Positions 1 to 6,016 of a stretch of 7,370 nt of DNA are shown piece by piece (the stretch's first letter is position 1; the number at the start of each line of letters is the position of its first letter). The stretch covers positions 1-7,370 of the forward strand of contig CAMNMY010000036.1 of NCBI GenBank assembly GCA_946545105.1. The letters are read 5' to 3'. Origin of the DNA: an uncultured Clostridia bacterium. Its GTDB lineage: Bacteria > Bacillota_A > Clostridia > Christensenellales > UBA3700. The notes under the pieces are model-generated. The model made no database searches, was not told the DNA's origin, and was given only the letters and a program-made list of their open reading frames with translations. A program made the translations under genes and the position numbers.

Positions 1-240
1 AGTGAGTGCTATAAAACATTTTCTCATTTAGTAGATGCATATGTTAAAAAGCTTGGTGGTAAAACTTATGCAGGAAAGATGCCAGCTCACGTTATATCTC
101 AAAATGTTAAAGTTCCAACACTTGATGAAAAGATAAATGAACTAAGAATAAAGATGAACGACGCAGCTAAAAAGCAAGATTACATTCTTGCAAAGAAGTA
201 TCAACAAGAATTAAATGCGTTAATTTCTAAGAGGGGGTAA
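1..240 (+). CDS. mcsA: McsA, C-terminal part (activator of protein-arginine kinase McsB), 5'-truncated by window edge
   Basis: An open frame runs from base 1 to a TAA stop at 238-240, giving the last 79 residues of a protein whose start lies outside the window. The visible part begins with ECYKTF, followed by a YAGKMP segment. Both match the end of the second zinc finger and the following loop of McsA; the partner cysteine of this C-x-x-C pair would sit one residue before the window. Residues 41-76 form a UVR motif (LDEKI...DAAKKQDY...), a coiled-coil interaction module also found in UvrB, UvrC and ClpC. In the known system McsA binds and activates the arginine kinase McsB and helps it act with ClpC. 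The placement directly before mcsB and clpC supports the call. The stop codon directly follows the G-rich ribosome binding site of mcsB, so the two genes are very likely translated from one message. Family length is about 150-185 aa, so roughly half is visible. Confidence 0.93.
   Translation, partial: SECYKTFSHLVDAYVKKLGGKTYAGKMPAHVISQNVKVPTLDEKINELRIKMNDAAKKQDYILAKKYQQELNALISKRG
231..237 (+). promoter_or_regulatory. Ribosome binding site of mcsB, inside the end of mcsA
   Basis: GAGGGGG lies five bases before the ATG at 243, within the last codons of mcsA. It fixes the mcsB start: the same frame meets a TAA stop at 228-230 and has no other start codon in between. Confidence 0.8.
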
Positions 241-242
241 GC

Positions 243-1244
243 ATGGATATTTTTGACACAACAGTTGTATCTACAAGAATAAGACTTGCAAGAAATATCA
301 ATGGCTTGCCATTCCCAAGAAGATTGAATGGAGAAGAGAAGATTTATTCAGTCCTATATGCTGGTGTAAAGAAAGCTTGTGATGAGGTGTTTGCCAACGA
401 TTATTATTCAATGAATAACATTGATGATTTAACTTCTCAAGCACTTGTTGAAAGACACTTAATATCAAAAAATTTGCAAAAATCTAAATACGGGGCGGCA
501 TTTATTTCAAAACCAGAAGATATTTCGGTTATGGTAAATGAGGAAGATCACTTAAGAATACAAAGTATAATTAGGGGATTCCATTTAGAGGCTGCATACA
601 ATAATGTTGCAAAAGTAGATGCTCAAATAAAGAAATATTTAGACATCGCTTTTGATCCAAAGTTAGGCTATCTAACTGCATGTCCAACGAACCTTGGAAG
701 TGCAATGAGAGCATCTGTTATGTTGTTCTTGCCTGGTCTAACAATGACAAACAAAATTGAAACAATAATCTTAAGATACCAACAATCTGGTATAACTATA
801 AGAGGAATCTATGGAGAGGGGTCAAATGCAGAAGGATATTTATATCAAGTATCAAATCAAGCTGCCATCTCTTTAAGCGAAAGCGAGATTCTAAATATGG
901 TTAAAAAGGTTGTAGAACAACTTGTAAATCTAGAAGATATAGCAAGAAAAGAAGTAGCTCAAAAGAGAGGCTTAGATTTACAAAACGATATTATGATATC
1001 TTACGGAATATTAAGATACGCAATAAAAATGTCATCTCAAGAGCTTATGCAAAATTTGGCGTTAGTTAAATTAGGCGTAGGTTTGGGATACTTAAAATTA
1101 AATATGGAAAATTTAAACAACTTGACTGTCAATACTCAACCAGCAATGATGTGCTTTATTACCAAAAAGAAGATGAGCGCATTGGAGAGAGATATTGCAA
1201 GAGTAAAGATGGTTCAGGACACCTTAAAGAAGGAGGGAGTATAA
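243..1244 (+). CDS. mcsB: McsB protein-arginine kinase
   Basis: This cytoplasmic kinase transfers phosphate from ATP to arginine side chains of proteins, marking them for ClpC-ClpP and inactivating the repressor CtsR. The fold is that of the phosphagen (creatine/arginine) kinases. Visible signatures are STRIRLARN (residues 10-18, nucleotide-binding arginines), NEEDH (99-103, substrate-binding acidic residues), CPTNLG with the catalytic-type cysteine C147, and IRGIYGEGSNAEG (186-198). Near the C-terminus RDIAR (316-320) corresponds to the RDxxRA phosphoarginine-binding allosteric motif, with valine in place of the final alanine. At 333 aa it is slightly shorter than the roughly 350-360 aa of bacillar McsB. 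The shortage is at the N-terminus, where about 20 residues before the STRIRLARN motif are missing, and the upstream in-frame stop shows this is real. The gene starts two bases after the mcsA stop and ends one base before the clpC ATG, so it sits inside a tight operon. All expected active-site motifs are present, so it should be active. Confidence 0.97.
   Translation: MDIFDTTVVSTRIRLARNINGLPFPRRLNGEEKIYSVLYAGVKKACDEVFANDYYSMNNIDDLTSQALVERHLISKNLQKSKYGAAFISKPEDISVMVNEEDHLRIQSIIRGFHLEAAYNNVAKVDAQIKKYLDIAFDPKLGYLTACPTNLGSAMRASVMLFLPGLTMTNKIETIILRYQQSGITIRGIYGEGSNAEGYLYQVSNQAAISLSESEILNMVKKVVEQLVNLEDIARKEVAQKRGLDLQNDIMISYGILRYAIKMSSQELMQNLALVKLGVGLGYLKLNMENLNNLTVNTQPAMMCFITKKKMSALERDIARVKMVQDTLKKEGV
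1231..1237 (+). promoter_or_regulatory. Ribosome binding site of clpC
   Basis: AGGAGGG, close to the consensus, lies eight bases before the ATG at 1246 and overlaps the last codons of mcsB. It indicates strong, independent translation initiation of clpC within the shared message. Confidence 0.85.
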
Positions 1245-1245
1245 A

Positions 1246-3825
1246 ATGTTTTTAGGTTATAGTAACGAATGTAGAAAAGTCATCGAGCGTGCTAAAGGCT
1301 ATGCTATGGCATCTGGTGGACTTTTAGGAACAGAGCACTTAATTGCTGCTATGTTAAATGTGCCAGAATCTCCAGCTGGACAAATGTTAAGAAATGTAGG
1401 TGTAGATGTAGATAAATACATGCGCACAATCCCATTTTCAAACGTAAAGCAAGCAACATATCAAATGTCTGCAAGAGTTGAAGATGCCTGCAATAAGGCT
1501 TCAAGACAAGCAAAAATGGCTGGACAAAATTCTATTACATCAATGGATTTGTTGTTCATGATTTTGCAAGATCAATCAGCTTATGGCGTTAAGAATATTG
1601 CTGCTCAAGGATTGGACATTAATTTATTGTTGAATAACATTACTGCAGCAATCGAAAGCCAAAGAAATGGTGGCGAAGATAATACGGTAGAATTTGAAAA
1701 TGAAGGCCCAACAATTGAAATTCATACAAATGGAGATATCCCAGATGATATCCAAGATATGTTTAAAAACATAGGTATGAACTTTGGTGGATTTGGACAA
1801 GCTCAAAGACCAAATCAAGGCGGTAGCCAAAAGCCAAAGGGTGATCCAAAGCTAAAGGGCTTAGATAAATATGGTGTAGATTTAACAGCAAAAGCAAGAC
1901 AAGGCAAACTTGACCCAGTTGTTGGAAGAAAGGATGAAGTAGATAGAATTATTCAAATTCTTTCAAGAAGAACAAAAAATAACCCAGTTCTAATTGGTGA
2001 ACCAGGTGTAGGTAAGAGTGCCATTGTTGAAGGACTTGCTCAAGCAATCGTAAAGGGCGATGTTCCAGAAATGTTAAAGAATAAGATTATTTTCTCTTTG
2101 GATATTACTTCAATGGTTGCTGGCGCAAAATATAGAGGTGAATTCGAAGAGAGAATTAAGGATGCAATCGATATCGTAAAGAACAATCCAAACATTATTC
2201 TATTTATCGATGAAATCCATATGATAGTAGGTGCAGGTGCAACCGGCGAAGATGGTAACATGGACGCAGCAAACATCTTAAAACCACAATTGGCAAGAGG
2301 TGAATTGCAAACTATCGGTGCTACAACAATTGAAGAATATAGAAAGCACATTGAAAAGGATGCAGCGCTTGAAAGAAGATTCCAACCAATTATGGTTGAA
2401 CCACCATCAGTTGAGGATACAATCCTTATCCTAAAGGGCTTGAGAGAAAAGTATGAAGAGCACCATAAGGTAAAGATTACAGATGAAGCTATCAATGCAG
2501 CTGCTCAATTATCTGATAGATACATAAACGATAGATTCTTACCAGATAAAGCAATTGACTTAATTGATGAAGCTGCATCAAGAAAGCACATCGGTGCATC
2601 AGTTCTTCCAAAAGATGTAAATGATCTTGAAGAAAAGATTGCAAGAATGAATGTAGAAATGACAGATGCTGCACGCGAACAAGATTTCGATAAAGCAGGT
2701 CAAATCAAGAAAGATATTGAAGCAACTCAAGTTGAACTTGAAAAGAGAAGAAATGAATGGAAAGCAAAACAAAGTGAAGATAACTTAGTTTTGACAGAAG
2801 AAGATATTGCACAAATTGTTTCTTCTTGGACAAAGGTTCCAGTAGTTAAGTTAACTCAATCTGAAGCAGATGTTCTTCTACATCTTGAAGATACTCTAAG
2901 AAAGAGAGTAATTGGCCAAGATGAAGCTGTAACTGCTATTGCTAAGGCAGTAAGACGTGCAAGAGTAGGTATAAAGGATCCAAAGAGACCAATCGGTTCA
3001 TTTATCTTCTTAGGACCTACTGGTGTTGGTAAGACAGAATTATCTAAAGCACTTGCTGAAGCAATGTTCGGTGATGAGAACTTGATGATAAGAATAGATA
3101 TGTCAGAATATATGGAAGAAATTAACGTTTCTAAGTTGATTGGTTCTGCTCCAGGTTATGTTGGATACGATGAAGGTGGTCAATTAACAGAAAAGGTTAG
3201 AAGAAATCCATATTCAGTAGTTCTATTCGATGAAATCGAAAAGGCTCACCCAGAAGTATTTAACATCTTACTTCAAATTCTAGATGATGGTAGATTGACA
3301 GACTCTCATGGTAGAACAGTTTCATTCAAGAATACTATTATTATTATGACATCAAATATTGGTGCTTCTGAATTGAAGAAGAAAGCAGTAGGCTTTGGCT
3401 CTGAAGGTGATGCTATGAGCGATTATGAAGAAATGAAAGAAAGAGAAATGTCAGCTCTTAGAAGAACTCTAAAGCCAGAATTCATTAACCGTGTAGACGA
3501 TATTATCGTATTCAGATCATTCGAAAAGAAAGATATGTATGATATTGCTAAGTTAATGGCAAACAGCTTAGAGAAGAGATTACAAGAAAGAGGTATCTTT
3601 GTAACAATTGATGACGATGCTTTGAATCTAGTTATAGAAAAAGGCTTCAATCTAGAATATGGTGCAAGACCTTTAAGAAGAGCACTTCAATCAATGGTTG
3701 AGGATGAACTTGCAACTAAGATGCTTCAAAATGAATTCGGAATTGGTGATAAAGTTAACATCACAGCAAAGGATGATAAGCTTGTTTTCACTAAGGTTGA
3801 AGAAGAAGCAAAAGCCGAAGAATAA
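1246..3825 (+). CDS. clpC: ClpC, AAA+ unfoldase of the ClpCP protease
   Basis: This cytoplasmic hexameric ATPase unfolds tagged proteins and passes them to ClpP. Domains in order: a double-repeat Clp N-domain (about residues 1-138); a hydrophilic linker (about 141-205); AAA domain 1 with Walker A GEPGVGKS (251-258), Walker B LFIDE (319-323) and arginine finger ERR (376-378); a middle domain with a UVR coiled-coil motif (about 461-496); and AAA domain 2 with Walker A GPTGVGKT (590-597), Walker B LFDE (660-663), sensor TSN (702-704), arginine finger in INRVDD (747-752) and sensor-2 GARPLRR (806-812). A VGF tripeptide at 715-717 is the expected ClpP-docking loop. The middle domain and UVR motif separate it from ClpA and ClpB; ClpE would carry an N-terminal zinc finger, which is absent. 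At 859 aa it is about 50 residues longer than B. subtilis ClpC, mostly because of the linker. Its position after mcsA-mcsB is the classical one. The second N-domain repeat lacks a glutamate expected for phosphoarginine binding (see findings). Confidence 0.97.
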   Translation: MFLGYSNECRKVIERAKGYAMASGGLLGTEHLIAAMLNVPESPAGQMLRNVGVDVDKYMRTIPFSNVKQATYQMSARVEDACNKASRQAKMAGQNSITSMDLLFMILQDQSAYGVKNIAAQGLDINLLLNNITAAIESQRNGGEDNTVEFENEGPTIEIHTNGDIPDDIQDMFKNIGMNFGGFGQAQRPNQGGSQKPKGDPKLKGLDKYGVDLTAKARQGKLDPVVGRKDEVDRIIQILSRRTKNNPVLIGEPGVGKSAIVEGLAQAIVKGDVPEMLKNKIIFSLDITSMVAGAKYRGEFEERIKDAIDIVKNNPNIILFIDEIHMIVGAGATGEDGNMDAANILKPQLARGELQTIGATTIEEYRKHIEKDAALERRFQPIMVEPPSVEDTILILKGLREKYEEHHKVKITDEAINAAAQLSDRYINDRFLPDKAIDLIDEAASRKHIGASVLPKDVNDLEEKIARMNVEMTDAAREQDFDKAGQIKKDIEATQVELEKRRNEWKAKQSEDNLVLTEEDIAQIVSSWTKVPVVKLTQSEADVLLHLEDTLRKRVIGQDEAVTAIAKAVRRARVGIKDPKRPIGSFIFLGPTGVGKTELSKALAEAMFGDENLMIRIDMSEYMEEINVSKLIGSAPGYVGYDEGGQLTEKVRRNPYSVVLFDEIEKAHPEVFNILLQILDDGRLTDSHGRTVSFKNTIIIMTSNIGASELKKKAVGFGSEGDAMSDYEEMKEREMSALRRTLKPEFINRVDDIIVFRSFEKKDMYDIAKLMANSLEKRLQERGIFVTIDDDALNLVIEKGFNLEYGARPLRRALQSMVEDELATKMLQNEFGIGDKVNITAKDDKLVFTKVEEEAKAEE

Positions 3826-3846
3826 TCAAATAACCTAAAGATATTG

Positions 3847-3875
3847 AGTGGACAGGGCGACCTGTCCACTTTTTT
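3847..3875 (+). terminator. Rho-independent terminator of the mcsA-mcsB-clpC operon
   Basis: A perfect 10-bp stem (AGTGGACAGG at 3847-3856, CCTGTCCACT at 3861-3870) is closed by GCGA, a GNRA-type tetraloop, and followed by a run of six T residues (3870-3875). It begins 21 bases after the clpC stop codon. The opposite strand has no T-run after the stem, so it should act only for the forward operon. It separates the Clp operon from the following gene. Confidence 0.93.
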
Positions 3876-3880
3876 CATAA

Positions 3881-3909
3881 TTGCTAATATTTAAAATATT
3901 ATATATAAT
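3881..3909 (+). promoter_or_regulatory. Sigma-A type promoter for the channel-phosphatase unit
   Basis: TTGCTA (3881-3886, four of six bases of the -35 consensus) and a perfect TATAAT (3904-3909) are separated by exactly 17 bases. Transcription would start near 3916, leaving a short leader of about 15 bases that contains the ribosome binding site. It lies just after the clpC terminator and before the next gene, where a promoter is needed. The region is very AT-rich, so a match by chance is possible, but the spacing and location favour a real site. Confidence 0.7.
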
Positions 3910-3920
3910 TTAATTATTGC

Positions 3921-3925
3921 GGGGG
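3921..3925 (+). promoter_or_regulatory. Ribosome binding site of the channel gene
   Basis: GGGGG stands alone in AT-rich sequence, five bases before the ATG at 3931. It can pair with the CCUCC of 16S rRNA using one G-U pair, and it supports this start codon. Confidence 0.65.
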
Positions 3926-3930
3926 CATTT

Positions 3931-6009
3931 ATGATAAAAAAACTTTCAAAAAGAAGAGTTAAAAAATTTTTTAATGTTAAATTGGCTACAAATCCGGGCA
4001 AAGTAGTTTTAAATGGCATAATACTTATCAATATAGTTATTTTCTTTGTAGCTACTTTAATTTTGAAGTCTATGAATGTTCCTGGCAGTGAAAACATGAG
4101 TTATTTAAAATCTACATTCTATGTTATTCGTTTAATTTTATCTAATAATATGGAATACGAAGTAGTTGGCCCAAATGCAACAGGACTTGGTATATTTACT
4201 GTCGTTATGATGTTCTTAGGGGCAATATTCTTTACTGGATCATTGATTGCTTATATGACAAATTACATTTCAGCATATATGAGTTATAAGAACCCAGCAA
4301 TGAAGAAATTGTATTTGTATAACCACATCGTTTTATTGGGATGGAATGTAAGAGCAACAGAGATTATTAGAAATTTATTGTTTACAGGAAAACATCACGA
4401 TGTCATTATTCTTGCAAATGAAGATAGAGAAAAGATTCAAGATCAAATCGATGAAGCAATTGCAGATGCTATATATGCTAGAAATTCAAAATTGAAACAA
4501 AAATATGCATCGCTTCCATTTATACAAAGAGTTTTAACATTTGAAAGAGATAAGTTGAGAAACAAATTAACTATCATGATTAAAACTGGAGAGACTTATT
4601 CGTCTCAACAATTAAAGAGCATATCCTTAAACCTTGCAGATGCAGTAATAATCTTGGGTGAGAATTTGAATAATTCTATAGCCGAAACAAATGATGGACA
4701 AAGATATGAAGAGCAATATGGTAATTCTCAAATTATAAAGACAGTTGCTCAAGTAGTAAACATCACCGGATCTGAAGATTCAATTAATAATCAAAATGTA
4801 ATAGTTGAAGTGGATGACCAAGTAACCTTGGATTTGGTATCAAAAATTATTAAGGATGATAGAGTATCAGAAAAGTGCACAATCATCCCAATGCCAGTTA
4901 CGTATACAATGGGCTCACTTATTTCACAATTTGCCCTAAATCCAGAAATGGGACCTATTTATAATGAGTTATTATCTCAATACGGGTTAACAATTTCCGT
5001 TGCGGAAACTGAATTTTCTGAGCCAATAGAATATACAAGAAATTATCTAAAGACACATAATTCAGATTTGCCTTTATCTTGTGTACGAATTGCAAACAAG
5101 AATTATGGGTTCTATATTGGAGAGGCAGGGGATGCAGAAATTCCTGGCAATTATGAATATACGCCAATCCCAATGAAACTAAAAGATTGTGCAAAGACTG
5201 AATTTAATGACGTTATATTCTTTGGACATAACACACAAATGAAGCAAGTGTTGTTGGCCATAGATAGAACAATTGGAAGAAAGAAATATAACAATAGATT
5301 AATGCTTATTGATTCAAAAGATTCAATACCTGAAAATTTGGAATTAAAAAACTGCGAAATACAAAAAGTTTTGACAACACAACAAGACCCCCAAAAAGTA
5401 TATAATGCGGTTGCTGAATTTTTAAAGAGTGCAAAGCATGATGTAACATTTGTTTTATTATCTAACAATGAAATATCTATTGAACATGCTGATGATGAAA
5501 CAATTGCAACGCTTGTTAGGGTTAGAGAACTTCAAGAGATAATGGCTAAGAATAATCCAGAGATTGATATTAACAAGATTAAGATTGTTGTTGAGATTCT
5601 AGATCCAAAACATCATGATGTTGTTAAAAGCTTCAATGTTCATAATGTAATTATTTCAAATAGATTAACATCAAAGATGATTACGCAATTTGCTTTTGAA
5701 AGTTCACTATTTGATTTATATCTTGAAATGGTTGTAAAAAATAGTCAAGTTGGTGCTAATGCACAAACATCTTTGACTAGTGATATGTACACGCTAAAGA
5801 TAGAGGATTGCTTTAAAGAAATTCCAAAAGATATTACAGCATACGATTTGATTCGTTCTGTGTTTGAAGCAAGTATAAAAGATGGAAAATATGTAATAGT
5901 CGTTGGCTATATTGATAAGAATGGAGTAATTACTTTATTTGATAGAGACCAAGCTCAAATAAAGCCAAGCCTAACAGAAGGCTCACAATTGATTTTATAT
6001 CATATTTAG
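3931..6009 (+). CDS. CASTOR/POLLUX (DMI1)-like ion channel with tandem RCK-type Rossmann regions
   Basis: This is probably a cell-membrane ion channel gated by a large cytoplasmic domain. The basic N-terminus (about 1-24) precedes a membrane helix at about 25-45. A short pore-like segment follows (about 58-82) and then a second membrane helix (about 84-111). The first Rossmann region starts with NHIVLLGWN (131-139), with DVIILANEDREKI (157-169) as its second strand. A second Rossmann-like strand is DVIFFGHN (427-434). SNRLTSKMITQFAFE (576-590) matches the conserved SNEL-type region of the plant family, and the final 70 residues resemble a TrkA-C-like module. The order and spacing of these segments follow CASTOR/POLLUX/DMI1 proteins, which I recognise by motif and not by search. 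The canonical potassium filter TVGYG is absent, so the ion is unknown. A charged insert at about 175-210 interrupts the first RCK region. It could also be labelled a generic TrkA-N or NAD-binding protein, but the pore segment argues for a channel. It has its own promoter and is followed after seven bases by a phosphatase gene. Confidence 0.8.
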   Translation: MIKKLSKRRVKKFFNVKLATNPGKVVLNGIILINIVIFFVATLILKSMNVPGSENMSYLKSTFYVIRLILSNNMEYEVVGPNATGLGIFTVVMMFLGAIFFTGSLIAYMTNYISAYMSYKNPAMKKLYLYNHIVLLGWNVRATEIIRNLLFTGKHHDVIILANEDREKIQDQIDEAIADAIYARNSKLKQKYASLPFIQRVLTFERDKLRNKLTIMIKTGETYSSQQLKSISLNLADAVIILGENLNNSIAETNDGQRYEEQYGNSQIIKTVAQVVNITGSEDSINNQNVIVEVDDQVTLDLVSKIIKDDRVSEKCTIIPMPVTYTMGSLISQFALNPEMGPIYNELLSQYGLTISVAETEFSEPIEYTRNYLKTHNSDLPLSCVRIANKNYGFYIGEAGDAEIPGNYEYTPIPMKLKDCAKTEFNDVIFFGHNTQMKQVLLAIDRTIGRKKYNNRLMLIDSKDSIPENLELKNCEIQKVLTTQQDPQKVYNAVAEFLKSAKHDVTFVLLSNNEISIEHADDETIATLVRVRELQEIMAKNNPEIDINKIKIVVEILDPKHHDVVKSFNVHNVIISNRLTSKMITQFAFESSLFDLYLEMVVKNSQVGANAQTSLTSDMYTLKIEDCFKEIPKDITAYDLIRSVFEASIKDGKYVIVVGYIDKNGVITLFDRDQAQIKPSLTEGSQLILYHI

Positions 6010-6012
6010 GGG
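6009..6012 (+). promoter_or_regulatory. Ribosome binding site of the phosphatase gene, overlapping the channel stop codon
   Basis: GGGG begins in the last base of the channel TAG stop and lies four bases before the ATG at 6017. The overlap supports co-translation of the two genes and this start codon. Confidence 0.6.
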
Positions 6013-6016
6013 ATAT

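Noticed and set aside
2040..2495. Reverse-strand open frame of 151 codons inside clpC
   Set aside because: It lies entirely within the highly conserved AAA domain 1 coding sequence, encodes a low-information hydrophobic translation and has no supporting context. It is a shadow of clpC.
3847..3875. Hairpin as an attenuator or riboswitch expression platform for the channel gene
   Set aside because: The likely promoter of the channel gene lies downstream of the hairpin, and the hairpin sits directly after clpC, so it is a plain terminator.
3826..3930. Possible CtsR operator or small RNA in the gap after clpC
   Set aside because: No GGTCAAA-type direct repeat is present. The gap is accounted for by a terminator, a promoter and a ribosome binding site.
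5151..5468. Reverse-strand open frame of 105 codons inside the channel gene
   Set aside because: It is opposite a clearly coding frame, and its Phe/Ser/Cys-rich translation is what an antisense read of AT-rich coding DNA gives.
3931..6009. Reading the 692-aa protein as a Trk/Ktr potassium uptake regulator (TrkA)
   Set aside because: TrkA and KtrA are soluble, while this protein has two membrane helices with a pore-like segment in front of its Rossmann regions.
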